Positions 1 to 11,154 of a stretch of DNA of 64,000 bases are shown here, piece by piece (position 1 is the first letter of the stretch; every line of letters begins with the position of its first letter). The translations under genes and the position numbers were made by a program. Location: the NCBI GenBank assembly GCA_021292165.1, contig CM037877.1:81313691-81377690 (forward strand), read 5' to 3'. This stretch comes from Shinisaurus crocodilurus. Its lineage: Eukaryota > Chordata > Lepidosauria > Squamata > Shinisauridae. The notes under the pieces were generated by a model. That model ran no database searches. It saw nothing but the letters and a program-made list of their open reading frames with translations, and was not told where the DNA came from.

Positions 1-1489
1 GCTCAGCTGTGCAATGGAGAAGGGGCCCCAGCCACTTCCTTCTCTTTCCTCCTTGCGCCTTTCTAGAAGGGGTGGGGGGAATGAGAAGGAAGCAGCTGGT
101 GCCCCTTTTCCATTGCCCAGCAGAGCAGCCTCTCTCCTGGGTGGGGAGAGGGGGAAGGGGGCGGGGGGAACGAGTGGGAATGCCCCCCAATCTGACTAGC
201 GAGAAGGTCTCTCGCTAGTTGGGTGTAGGGAGGCAATTCTGCTTGCCAGCACTGCAGGGAATCGTGCTGCAGGGGCTCGGCAGGGCAATGAGGGGTGTGT
301 GTGATTCTTCCTGTCGCAGAATTGCTTCCCCTCACTCCTGGCCCCCCATGTCGCCCACCTGCTTTTGCTCAGTGCAGCACCCACAGGAGGCACTTCTTTT
401 TGTTATCGCCGTGCATGTGCGGCGTTGACAAAGAGAAATGCACATACCTTTCTGTGTGCACGCAGCAGCGGGAGAACCGACAGCTGCCTGTAAGTGCCAC
501 TTGAGTACTTTCCAGGTGGCTGTCATTGGCGCTTGTTGGGGGGAACTTCTTTGGAAGAGCGGTGCAGGGATTGTACTGGCCTTGCCAAGTGGCTTGCTTG
601 TTGTGGGGCTTCCCCCCTCCCCGGTGGCTCATGTCATCCGGGTTCAGATGACACAGCAAGCCACAGAGGGTTACCGTATTTTTCGCTCCATAAGACGCAC
701 TCCCCCCCCCCAAAAAAAAACTAGGTGGAAATGTCTGTGTGTCCTATGGAGCGAATATAGTAAAAAAAAAATATATATTTTAATTGTTGTTTTTTTTTTA
801 CTTTCCTCTGCTGGTCCGGAAGAGCGGAGGACTCCTGGGCAGGGCGGGGGAAGCCCCCGCCTCTCAGCTGATTTCCCGCGGAAGAGCTGATTAAAAAATT
901 TTTTTTTTAAATTATTAATTTTTTTTAAAATTTTTAAAAAAATTTTTTTAAACTTTCCTCTGCTGGTCTGGAAGAGCGGAGGACTCCTGGGCAGGGCGGG
1001 GAATCCCCGCCTCTCAGCTGATTCCCCGCGGAACAGCTGATTTAAAAAATTTTTTAATTTTTTTTTTGTACCATACGGTAAGTGCGTTTTATGGTCTGGT
1101 GCGTCTTATGGAGCGAAAAATACGGTAAGCAAACCCTACAACTAGCCATGGCTTCTTTGGGTGGCTTCGTAGCCACCCTGAAGCCTGCTCGGTGGGGAGG
1201 GGACTGGGTTCAGACCACACGCTAACCCACCGTCTCTGGATTAATCTGGATTAACTGGAATGGTTTTACGTTACATGTTTCAGATATTTTCTGACATAAA
1301 TACTATATAGGAGTTGATGAGAGTTAGGTAAGCATAGACTGTCTAACTTTCACAAAATAATTTAACTCTTCTAGAAATGAGAATGTATCCTTAAAATGAA
1401 CAGTTTTCAGTTCATTCCCTTATGTTAGTGCATTATTGTAATCCGTTAATGATTTGAGCAGTCAATAAATCATTAAATTGTTGTTCTAG
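1..1489 (+). other. RFK: RFK intron (3' part) upstream of the penultimate coding exon
   Basis: The stretch ends in a splice acceptor (ttgttctag at 1481-1489), so it is read as RFK intron. The first 640 bases are moderately GC-rich and I recognise nothing coding in them; the short open frames lack any family resemblance. A TIR transposon occupies 674-1125. Positions 643-660 and 1204-1230 both carry a gggttcaga-type motif also seen at the ends of small MITEs at 29126 and 44301, so decayed MITE ends probably flank the insertion. Confidence 0.6.
674..1125. mobile_element. Non-autonomous TIR DNA transposon with TA flanks and an internal tandem duplication
   Basis: The ends are near-perfect inverted repeats of about 28 bases: ccgtatttttcgctccataa... 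on the left and its reverse complement ending ...gcgaaaaatacgg on the right. The element sits between TA dinucleotides (672-673 and 1126-1127), compatible with a Tc1/mariner-type TA target. Inside, a block of roughly 140 bases containing ggaagagcggaggactcctg is present twice (about 811-950 and 951-1070), separated by A/T-rich linkers. No transposase frame is present. The superfamily is inferred only from the TA flanks. Confidence 0.7.
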
Positions 1490-1592
1490 GAAACGCACAT
1501 TATCCACATCTTCAAGGAAGACTTCTATGGAGAAATACTTAGTATAATCATTGTTGGATACATAAGACCAGAAAAGAACTTTGATTCTTTAG
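1490..1592 (+). CDS. RFK: Riboflavin kinase, penultimate coding exon
   Basis: RFK phosphorylates riboflavin to FMN using ATP, the first step from vitamin B2 to flavin cofactors, in the cytosol. The exon follows ...ttgttctag and ends at ag|gtaagt. It translates in phase 0 to ETHIIHIFKEDFYGEI followed by a hydrophobic strand and GYIRPEKNFDSL, the conserved core of the flavokinase fold. From family knowledge, the Glu in the opening E-T-H is the catalytic base (Glu86 in human numbering). The exon leaves one base (G) that joins AT of the exon at 6001 to restore Asp. Upstream exons with the ATP- and Mg-binding loop lie left of the window. Confidence 0.92.
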
Positions 1593-2063
1593 GTAAGTCT
1601 TGAGTGCCTTTTGTAAAAGCTTTCAGTAGAGTAATGTTTGTTCCACAAGTAATGATACTGGGGATGAGCCAGACCTCAAGTATCATTACCTTGTGGCTTA
1701 TGTTTTTTAAAAGTCCAAAATTATTTTATACATATTCTATGTCTATTACACACACTGGGGGTGGGGTGTCTTTCACAGACACAGGCTTATAGAGAGACTC
1801 TGGCCTCTGGCAGTGTCCATGGGACCAAGGGCCACTGGGAGTTTGGACCACTTGGCTCCCAGTAAGAACGTTGTGGCAAGGGGTGACCAACTTGGCCCCA
1901 TCCATTGGTCAGAGAAGGAGCAACTACAGGGAGTTTGCTCTCCCACTTACTGCCAGAAATAGCACTTTGCTTCAACTGCTGATTGGTACAGGTCTGGAGA
2001 ATAGATGGGAAATATGCTCTGCCCCCATTCATCAGCCAGAGAACTAAAGGTTCCTGGCTTCTC

Positions 2064-2130
2064 TGTGTGTGTGTGTGTGTGTGTGTGTGAGTGTGTGAGT
2101 GAGTGAGTGAGTGAGTGAGTGAGAGAGTGA
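2064..2130. repeat. Compound GT / GTGA microsatellite
   Basis: A run of tg dinucleotides passes into gtga tetranucleotides. It directly abuts the left end of the hAT-like element at 2148. Confidence 0.9.
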
Positions 2131-2147
2131 GCATGCATGCGTGTATA

Positions 2148-3652
2148 CAGGGTTGATTTGATTTAAATCAATTTGATTGAAATCACGATTTAAATCACTA
2201 CTCAGAAAGTCTCGATTTAATCATGTGATCCCCCCCAAATGTGCACTCTTCCCAAAATGTGCACTCTTCTTTGCGATAAGCTTAATACGTATTTTATACA
2301 ACTCAGAGTTACCAAAGCTCACTGAAACAGATGTTTGTGAAGGCACTGCAAGGTGAACATAAATTTCATAGAGTTGGAAGGAGCCTACAAGGCTATCGAG
2401 TCCAACCCCCTGCTCAATGCAGGAAACTAGAGGAGGGGTCTCCCATCCAAGTAATAACCAGGCTTGACCCTGCTTAGCTTTCCACACTCAGACAAGCTGA
2501 GCCAGCATAAGCCACAGGCCTGTATTCTCCAGTTGAACAAATTAATCATGAATATTTGAAGGATCTTCTTACTTTATTCAGGACAATCGACACCAACTCA
2601 GGACAGACACTGAAACTATTTTATTTAATTAAAATAACACTGTATTGTGGTTTCTTCTTTCCATAGTAAAATAAAATATTTAACAAGCATATGGGGTTTT
2701 TAATTATTATTTTTTTGGAAAATTTAAACATTTAATTTTCCCCCCAGATATTTTGAGATCAAGTTTATTTTTAAATGCTTTTTTTTATTAAAACAACAAC
2801 CAAGAATTATAAATAGACTGTGTCAGGTATTCTGCTCATACTGTTTCACTTTCGTTTCTATTGCCTACCCCTCCCTTCTTGCATTTATCTCCACACTTCT
2901 TCTCTTTGCTCAGATTGACTCCACCTCCAACAATCCTCTATTCCTTGCCACTTTTAGTGTCTGAAAGTGTGCACTTTCAGAGAGACAGTTAAAGCTTGAC
3001 TTTGTGTAGACAAAGTTGCAGAGGGACAATTGCTAGAAAGGCCACTCTAAAGGAATCAGCATCACTCAAGGAAATTATTGAAAGCAATCCTGGAGATTTT
3101 AATAGGGCTTCTAAGAATTTCCAACATTATATCATGTTGGGAGAAAGGAAAAAAAAGCTCCAGGATTGGAATAACTTCAGTCAGAGTTGGAAAATGGGGC
3201 TGATCAGATCTGTTATTTCTCATATCCATATATTGCTGTTAACAAGTACCGGTATGTATCTCTGGAGACACAAACCCAGTTTGAGAACTGCAAAATTTTC
3301 TGATGGTATCTTCTAGACTGAGTACTAGACTACTTGGGAGACAGAAAAATTAATCTAAATAATCTATACAGAAGCCTATAGAACCCCATAAAATTGAGGC
3401 CCCAGTCCAAGACCCTATTTACAATACATTTTTAAAAAGATTATATAAAAACATTGTCTCATAATATATAATTAGAGTTTATAATCCCTATTCCACAATA
3501 AGATCTTGGAAATATAACGCATTTTAAATTAATACTAAGATCATGTAGGGCTTTTTTTTTTTTTAAGGGTTTTAACAATAAATTGATTTAAATAAAAAAA
3601 AATCTGATTTTTAAAATTCTTTTTAAAAAATCATTGATTTTTATCCACCCTG
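2148..3652. mobile_element. hAT-like non-autonomous element with gatttaaatc-rich ends
   Basis: The left end reads cagggttgatttgatttaaa and the right end, reverse-complemented, begins cagggtggataaaaatcaat. Both start with the CAGGG typical of hAT elements. The 8-bp flanks (cgtgtata at 2140 and catgtgtg at 3653) agree at 5 of 8 positions with only transitions, which suggests a decayed target-site duplication. The AT-rich interior contains a short open frame at 2996-3316 that I do not recognise. A 5S-headed SINE is nested at 2368-2509. Confidence 0.6.
2368..2509 (-). mobile_element. 5S-rRNA-derived SINE with CR1-like 3' tail (copy 1)
   Basis: Read on the minus strand, the head matches the internal promoter part of 5S rRNA (aagctaagcagggt, then ttggatgggagacc, i.e. 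box A to box C). This passes through a linker into a tail reading ttggactcgat...ccaactctatg, the kind of sequence found at CR1 LINE 3' ends. The copy is nested in the hAT-like element. A better-preserved copy is at 55721-55889. Confidence 0.75.
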
Positions 3653-3725
3653 CATGTGTGTGAGATTTTGGGAGGAAAGTTGTAACTGTAAGTCGCCTTG
3701 AGAATTATTTGATAGGCACTGTATA

Positions 3726-5293
3726 TACTGCCTTGCGGAAGTATTTGCACGTACCCCTTTGTCTTTTCCATATTTTGTTGTGTTACAACCTGGTATTGAA
3801 ATGGATTTAAGTGGCATTGTTACTACTTGATGTACACAAGATACTCAATGCTGTGAAGGTGCAAAATATTTTTATTGTGGCACAAAAGTTAATTAAACAA
3901 CCCCCCCCCCCCCAAACCTGGCACTTGTTGGTTGCATAAATATTCACCCCCACCCCCCCGAGTCAATCCTTGGTAGAAGCACCTTTGGCACCAATGACAG
4001 CTGCAAGTCTTCTTGGGTAAGTCTCTATGGCTTTGTGCATCTGGAGCCTGCAATGGATACCCATTCTTCCTGGCAAAATTGCTCCAGCTCTTACGTCAGG
4101 TTGGATGGGGACCATTGGTGAACAGTAGCTTTCAAGTCTTGCCACAGATTCTTAATCGGATTGAGGTCTGGGCTTTGACTGGGCCATTCTAAGACTTTCA
4201 GGTTCTTGTTTTTAAATCACTCCAATGTTATTTTGGCTGTGTGTTTAGGCTCATTGTTCTGTATTTGGCACCATCCAACTTGCCTTCATTCCTGACCAGT
4301 TTCCCAGTCCCTGCCAAGGAAAAGCATCCCCACAACATGATGCTGCCACCACCATCTTTCACCGTGGGGATGGTGTTCTCAGGGCAATGTGCATTGTTGG
4401 TTTTGCATCAAGGCCAAAAAGTTCAGTTTTGGTCTCATCAGACCAGAGAACCTTTTTCCATATGTTTGCTGTGTCTCCCACATGCCCTTTTGCAAACTCC
4501 AAACAGACTTTGATATGGGTTTGTTTCAGCAATGGCTTCCTTCTCGCCACTTTCTTCTACCATCAAGCCCAGCTTTGTGGAGTGTCTGGGTGATAGTTGT
4601 CCCATGGACGGTTTCTCCCATCTCAACTGCGGATCTCTCCAGCTCCTTCAGAGTTACCATTGGCCTCTTGGTTGCTTCTCTGACTAATACCCCCCTTACT
4701 TGGTCACTGAGTTTTGGTGGATGGCCTTCTCTAGGCAGAGTCACAGTTGAGCCATATTCCTTCCATTTTGTAATAATGGATTTAATGGTGCTCTGGGGGA
4801 TGTTCATAGCTTGGGATATTTTTTTTATAACCCAACCCTGATGGTGCTTCTGCACAACTTTATCCCGGAGTTGTTTTGATAGCTCCTTGGTCTTCATGAT
4901 GCTGTTTGTTTAGTTATGTTGTCCGACTAACTCAGAGCCTTCCAGAAACAGGTGTATTTAATCTGAGATCATGTGGCACTGGAATTGCGTGCAGGTCGAC
5001 TCCATTCAACTACGTACTTACAGTATGTGACTTCTGGAGGCAGTGGGTTGCACCAGAGCTTATTTAGGCATTTCACAGCACAGGCGGGAATACTTATGCA
5101 ATCAACAAGTGCCAGTTTGTTTTTGTTTACTTACCATTTGTGTCACAATAAAAATATTTTGCACCTTCACAGTATTGAGTATCTTGTGTACATCAAGTGG
5201 TAACAATGCCACTTAAATCCATTTCAATTCCAGGTTGTAACACAACAAAATGTGGAAAAGTCAAAGGGGTGTGAATACTTCTGCAAAGCACTG
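3726..5293 (-). mobile_element. Tc1/mariner (Tc1-like) element with long TIRs
   Basis: About 1.57 kb, flanked by TA (3724-3725 and 5294-5295). The ends are long inverted repeats of roughly 200 bases; for example ttgtgttacaacctgg near 3777 and its complement ccaggttgtaacacaacaaa near 5231 are both present, and similarity continues through the tgcaaaatatttttattgtg stretch. The length and long TIRs are typical of vertebrate Tc1 elements. The transposase gene lies between them on the minus strand and is broken. The element is inserted into an older LINE/SINE-type 3' tail. Confidence 0.92.
3963..4897 (-). pseudogene. Tc1-like transposase pseudogene
   Basis: The N-terminal part (4897 down to about 4526) begins MKTKELSKQLRDKVVQ and has the paired helix-turn-helix DNA-binding region with QSTIKSIITKWKEYGS. 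After a frameshift near 4540 the next segment (4550-4359) carries the catalytic-core motif LWSDETKTELFG with the first Asp of the DDE triad. A further shift leads to the C-terminal segment ending KGASTKD near 3963. In the segment around 4150 the expected NPIEN motif reads NPIKN, because the codon at 4151-4153 encodes Lys. The catalytic Glu is therefore lost in addition to the frameshifts. Confidence 0.88.
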
Positions 5294-6000
5294 TACATCT
5301 TCTAAATAAATAAAGACAATAATGTGAAAAGAAAGTATTTCATTTTGAAAGAACATTACAGTTTCAAAATTTTCTCACTGTGGTCCACATTACTTGGAGG
5401 TGGGGACAGTATAGAAAATTACAATTACTTGGGTGTAAGATGTTGTGCCAGACCGGTAAATCTCACTTTGGCACATAACAGTGGAGATGTAATGTAAGTC
5501 ATAGTTTGACATTAAATGAATAAACCTTTGACCCAAAGGTTCCTTTGTTGCCATGCTCCCTCCTGTACTTACTCTTTTGCAAGCTATGGTTTGCACAAAG
5601 CAGAATTGAAAGCCATAATTTGATTTTGTACTCCAATTCTGGTTTTACTGATTTACTACATCTGTATCCCAGCTTTCTTCAATGGAACTCAAGGCAGTGT
5701 ACATAGGGTTCTCTAGGCACTGAATGACTAGACCTGCTTAACTTTAGCATGGTTGCTGCATCATGTATTTTCAAACCATAATTTACTCCATTTGGATATA
5801 ATGACAAACTGTATGTAGCTTGCCATGAAAGAGGGACTGCGTGAGGGCATGAGCTTGAAGTTTGTTCATGTAATCTCTGAACTAATCTTCTGTCTGCCCT
5901 TTCTGTTGTGATACTTTTGAAGAAGGCTTTTACCAGTATTGTATGCTTTATTTAGAAATAGTCTGTGAAATTATACCTATTTCTTTTTCTCCTCTGGCAG

Positions 6001-6134
6001 ATGCACTCATAGCAGCTATTCAAGGTGACATTGAAGAAGCTAAAAAAACTCTAGACATGCCAGAACACCAGAAATTAAAATATGACAACTTCTTTCACAC
6101 TGCTAATGTTAGCAGTATGCCTAATGGTCATTGA
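6001..6134 (+). CDS. RFK: Riboflavin kinase, last coding exon
   Basis: It starts directly after cag at 5998-6000 and ends at a TGA stop (6132-6134). With the G carried over from the exon at 1592 it translates to D-ALIAAIQGDIEEAKKTL, then DMPEHQKLKYDNFF, ending SSMPNGH. This is the C-terminal helix and tail of vertebrate RFK; the human protein also ends in MNGH. The splice joint restores DSLDALIAAIQGD with no frame problem. No lesion is seen, so this looks like the functional locus. Confidence 0.93.
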
Positions 6135-6690
6135 GTGATGGTACTTTCTTCATTTTTGTTGTAACTGTTTAAATTGCACTAATATTTTAGTGGTTGTCAT
6201 TCTTTAGAGAAAAATGTTCTGTCCAATATCCTTGTGGTTTAGGATTTTTGTTTGTATTAGCAATGGGTTAAAATGGTAGCCAAATGTACTGTAAAGTAAC
6301 ACTATTCATTTTTATTTTATTTTTTGAAAATCAGTAGATTGTAACCAGACAAGTTAAAAACAAAGGTTTCACCAGGTGCAATACAATGCGTGCAAACTGT
6401 CTATTACTAGCTCATCTAAGGCTGGGCAACAGTCAGTTCCCTAAATGCAGAAAATACAAGTAGTAATTTACTACATATTTCTAATGATAATTACCTGATC
6501 TTTAATTAAAATCCATTTTCTGATTTTAAATGTCAAAGCAGTTATGCTAGAAGTTCATATAGTGAGGGAAATCTAGTGGAAAGGTACAGGTGGTTGAGTA
6601 GTTTTTACAGCCTTCTACAGCAAAACGGTTCTCTTTCTGGTTGTTTGGTTTTTAATTGTCATTAATTAAAAGGGAGTTAAAATTAGACGG

Positions 6691-7139
6691 TTAGGGGGTG
6701 ATCCTGTGGCACCTAGACAGCATCTGAGGAGCCTTAGGATTTTTCGGATTCCCAGCTCTGATATCGGAGACTGTGCTTCGACCTTGGAGCTGGGAATTGG
6801 AGCTCCGCACTCCCTCCCCAACCCCCTCAAAGCTGTTGCGGAAAGAACCCCATTGGCTGCTATCCAAGGTTGGGAAAGTGACACTGGAGAGGGGGAGGGG
6901 GGGAGGGAGGGGAGGGGAGGCTGGGGAGGCCAGGATATAAAGTCTCCTGAAGCTGCTCCAGCCTCCTTCCCTCCCCCTCTGAGGTGCTCCAGCATGGTGA
7001 AAAAGCCCATCCAGCGAGAATGCAGAGCGGGAGCTGGGGAGGTGAGATCGCCTTCGCCTCTCCTCCCGCTCTGCATTAGATCCCCGTAAGCCTCCAAGTT
7101 CAGGGGGTCATGGGCATCCCAATAGGACTACAGCCTTAA
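6691..7139. mobile_element. MITE of the TTAGGGTGCAATCC family, in the RFK 3' UTR
   Basis: The left end is ttagggggtgatcctgtgg. The right end, reverse-complemented, is ttaaggctgtagtcctattgg. Together they form a degenerate inverted repeat shared with the element at 52289-52758. The interior is GC-richer than its surroundings and contains purine-rich tracts. No transposase is present. Terminal TTA/TAA suggests a Harbinger-type target site; this is inference. Confidence 0.55.
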
Positions 7140-9306
7140 TCATTTTTTGTCCCATTAAAATGAGACTGATTTCAAATGGACTAAAGTATCACCTCCTCTT
7201 GATTCAGTGCAGTATTTCTAGCTATCAGTAAAGCTTACCTTTCGCACTTGCTTCTAATGTAGGGTGCAAAGGACCTGATTTCATGTGAATCCAGTTTTAA
7301 AACACAATTCTTTCTAAATCATATATATTTGTCTTGAATGTAAAATGTTAAAGAATATATTGCATCTTTTCTTACTAAATCTGCTTGGTCCAACTTTGTT
7401 GTTGTAAAATGCATTCTAATCTGATGAGTGGAATACTTAGTGGTGAATTGCCTCTTTAACCCACTTGGAAGAAGCTGTGATGAACACATATATAGGGCCT
7501 ACTTTGCTGCTATATAAATGTAACAGTTATCTCTTGGTGCAACATTTGGTGTGTGCAGAAGCACTAATTCCCTACAGTGCCCGATTATGGAATTTGATAG
7601 GGTGTAACTTGTATTCATGACTTGTCCGTGTGTTTGCAGCCTTCACGATATCTGTATGGGTATAACAAGGGGGATTTGGTTATCCCAGGCAAAACTATAG
7701 GTTTTTGGTTTTTAAAAAACTAATTGTTTATCAAGTTGTATATTTAATTCTGGTTATATATAAATATGACTGAATGTCCTACAATGGAATTTTAGGCTGG
7801 TTAACAAAATGAGGTGTTGGAACATAAAATGTTGTATATTTAAAAGTCTGTTCATTCTGAAAAGAGGGACTAATTTTATAGTAATGCAATACTTCTGTAG
7901 GAACAACTTGTGTGCGAGGAGTGGGATTGCTGTGGCAAGTCCTCCCATATATACATCCATCCATGTTTTAGCACTGAAGTGTACACATAGTTGAGAACTA
8001 TGCTTTTTCCAGGCTTCCTGACTCAACATTTGTGTCCACATGGAATACATACAGTTCATAGTTCATATGTATGTACACAAATTGCAGGCATGCAGAGGAA
8101 TGCACAGGGACCAGGGCATGCCACTGTGATAGTGTTCTCCCCGCCCCCCCATGCTTTCTGTGTGTATTCACTGTGGGAAACTTGTGTCTCTCATTTGAGA
8201 GTGTTCCCCTTGTGCTGCTGATTTGCAAGTAAACTTAAGTTCCCTCCCTCCACTTTTTAAAATGTTCATGCATCCAGATCTGAGAGATACAGTTAAGCTT
8301 AAGTACCAGGTTCCAATTATATCTGTTTTTAGTAACATTGCCCATATTCTCATTCATTACATTTTTAAAGCCCAATAACTGAAGCTCTCTGGGTGTTTCA
8401 CAACATGTTGAAATATAATATAAAACCTTTAATGTATTCTCCCCAACCCACCCCAATCTATCAACAACATGACTTTGCACATTTTAGATTGGCTTATTAG
8501 CCAGCCATAATTTGGGGCTGCCACTAACTCCAAGTTCTTTCTGTGTCAGAGAAAATATGCCACACAAGCAGCTGACTTGTAGCAGCAAGTCTCATGCTGT
8601 TTCCATTGGCTTCAAGGCTAAGAGTACAAAGTGAAAAACCCTTTCTTCCCTTAACTGAGTGTGCGGAGGAATACTCTCTCATAACATACGGACTTTAGAG
8701 CTAGCAAAAGTGCTTCTGCCTGCTGCATAGTTCTCTAGTGCTGCATAAGAAATACTTTTCCTGACTCAAGAATGGAGGAAAAGCCTCATGCCATGCTGAG
8801 CAGAGGGCTGGGATAATTGCCCCATGCAAGCAGATTTGTGGAGGCCCACAAAAACTTATAGAAATGTTAACAGTTGGGAGTAAGTGTAGTCTCTTACCAG
8901 AGCCATAACATGATCAGAACTGTCTGTGGTCTTGAATATGTTGCCTATGTGAGTTTGCCAACTGGGTTGTCTTATTTTAGAATTTTGTCTTAGAATTTTA
9001 TAAATTGGTGCCTTCTGATAGGATTTATTTTATGAAATGTGAATGCTAGTATAAGAATTATTACATGTATTTGGATTATTAAGAGAATGCGGTAGTGGCA
9101 AAGTACTTTTTGGTAAACAGCACTAAAGTATAATCCAGAAATATAGTTAACTGATCCGCTCTGATAAAAAATATATTGATATATGAAATCACAAGAGTAT
9201 TTATTGAATACTGTCTCTTTATATGCTTGTATTGAAGGCAAATGATTCATTTTAAACCTATCACAGTAATTTTATTACAGGTTTTATTTTTGTACTCATT
9301 TCAAGA

Positions 9307-9312
9307 AATAAA
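9307..9312 (+). promoter_or_regulatory. RFK: Probable RFK polyadenylation signal AATAAA
   Basis: A canonical aataaa is followed within 15-35 bases by a GU-rich stretch (tgtgcatgtgtgctgttc), the usual layout of a cleavage/polyadenylation site. It lies on the RFK strand downstream of the stop codon. Confidence 0.6.
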
Positions 9313-9330
9313 ATAGGGAAAATGTGCATG

Positions 9331-11146
9331 TGTGCTGTTCAGTTTTGTCCCACTTCACGGTGCAGGGAAGACAGAATAACATCTATACTTCATTGTTCTA
9401 ATACAGTATTACACTTTACATGCATTATGGTACACTGCTTTTTAAAGTTGGGTAATAGTTTGCCATAAATAGCATAGTAAACATCTATTGCAATATTTAC
9501 ATTGAAGAAAAGATATTTATGCTGTGTCTAAAAGAGAAGTACACTTCTGTTTGTTCTATTAATTCAGCAATGGAAGTGTGTGTTTGCCTTGGAACTACTT
9601 CAGATTCTGTTAGGTATGTACAAAGATGATAAAGCACATTCCACTTCATCCTTCACTAATTTGTAATAAGCATTGTTAGCAACAAGAGTCTGGTCCAAAT
9701 GCTGTTTAAGGTGGGCACTTATTTAGTGCTCATAAAATGTGTTGTATTTTCAAAGTTATGTTAAGGGTTAATATAACTTAAAAACAGGCTGGGCAATAGT
9801 TAGACAATATGAACATAAGTACCTGCTAGAAGAGAAGGAACCAAAGCTTTCCCCATGCCCTGTAATTGCTGTCATGAATCATAGCAATATGCGGCCAGTA
9901 GCTGCCCCATTTTTTAAAACATTGGCAAAGCCTATGACAGAGTAGTATTGCACAAGAATATTTGCATCTTGTAACCAAAGGCTATTTCAGTTTGGCAGAA
10001 GGTGGGGAAGAGAGATGGAGAGCTCCAGTTCCCATCTGAACTTTAGCAGACAATACTCCAGTTCAATGCCATTCACTGTATTCACTGCCCCCCCACCCCC
10101 TTCGTTAGCTGAAAAAGGTTCCTGAATAACATTTCTTGGTCACATTCTAGCATTCCAGCACTGGACCATATCACAACTTTCAAAACTGACTTGTGTATAT
10201 ATATATTGCTAAGATAAGCATTTTAGGTATGCTTACCTGGAATGAGAAGTCTCAGTATGAAAAAGATACTGACATATTTGAATAAAAAGTGAAGCTGGGG
10301 ATTACTTTGTATAGCGGTGTTTCTGTGTGACTCCAGGGCAGGCTGTTGTAGAGTTCTATGGTTGGGTCTAGATTTAAGCTGGATCTACTGTGCTGGTGGA
10401 AGTGGGCTTCCCTGGCTTCTTCCCACAGCAGCCCCCTGAAAATACTAGAGTCAGGAGACCCTGCTGAATGGGGTGAGCTTTAGAGTGTTGAGGAGAGGGA
10501 GATTCTCAAAAAATCAGGCAGAGGGACCTTCCATGAGTGGAGCCCTTCCTCTTGCAGAAGGCAGATTCTGGATACAACATCTATTTGTATTTTACAAGGT
10601 GATAGTGTAGCAGTCCTGAAATGGTTGGCTTATGTCTGAAAATATTTTACACCAGTTTCCCCCCCCTCAAAATGGAACCGTTATAGTAAGATTAAAATTC
10701 AGCCATTACCCCTTGATATACAAAAACAAAACGTTTAACTGACTCTTGCTGATGAAGAATAAACTCAGTTTAAAATAGCATCATTTTTTCTCCTGCCCTC
10801 TTCTAGCTCATGAGGACAATTTGTATGAAGCTGTTAGTTTCTCTGCAGGTAGGTAGAAGTCCCTGCAGATGCTGAAACTAAGGAGAATGGGGATTCTGTC
10901 CCTGCAGGTCTTACATGTGGGGTGCCCCACACTCAGTTTTTGCTCATAGGTTCTAGATTCCCCCATATTGAATATAGTGTAGCAACTTGCTTCCATTATG
11001 TTCAGAAAGAAATTATTTAGCCAGCAATTCTGCTCAGATTTTAATCCAAGGGGCAGAATTCTAGGGCTTGTAAAGACCACCTCCCAAGCTTTAACTGGAC
11101 CTCCAAAGTTTCCCCCCCACAAGTCTGGTTCAGAGGAACTTCACTA
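9331..11146. other. RFK-PCSK5 intergenic region, left part
   Basis: AT-rich unique-looking sequence between the convergent genes. No exon, RNA gene or clear repeat end was recognised. Confidence 0.5.
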
Positions 11147-11154
11147 GCATCTGC

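Larger units (their letters stand above)
1593..6000 (+). other. RFK: Last RFK intron, largely filled by transposons
   Basis: The intron runs from gtaagt at 1593 to a pyrimidine-rich tract and cag at 5998-6000. It contains a GT/GTGA microsatellite, a hAT-like element with a nested SINE, and a Tc1 element sitting in what looks like an L2- or SINE-type 3' tail: gtaagtcgccttgag at about 3690 continues after the Tc1 as ctaaataaataaa at about 5302. The 5310-5990 part has nothing recognisable. Confidence 0.75.
6135..9330 (+). other. RFK: RFK 3' untranslated region (inferred)
   Basis: No splice or coding signals follow the stop codon, and the sequence is AT-rich up to a strong cleavage signal at 9307. 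A 3.2 kb 3' UTR is long but plausible. It contains a TIR element at 6691-7139; otherwise I see no known elements. Earlier cleavage cannot be excluded from sequence alone. Confidence 0.5.

Noticed and set aside
438..890. 150-codon open frame near the left edge
   Set aside because: It runs through a TIR element and low-complexity A/T tracts, with no family resemblance and atypical composition.
2996..3316. 106-codon open frame inside the hAT-like element
   Set aside because: Not recognised as a transposase or any other family. Possibly internal junk of the element; not supported as a gene.
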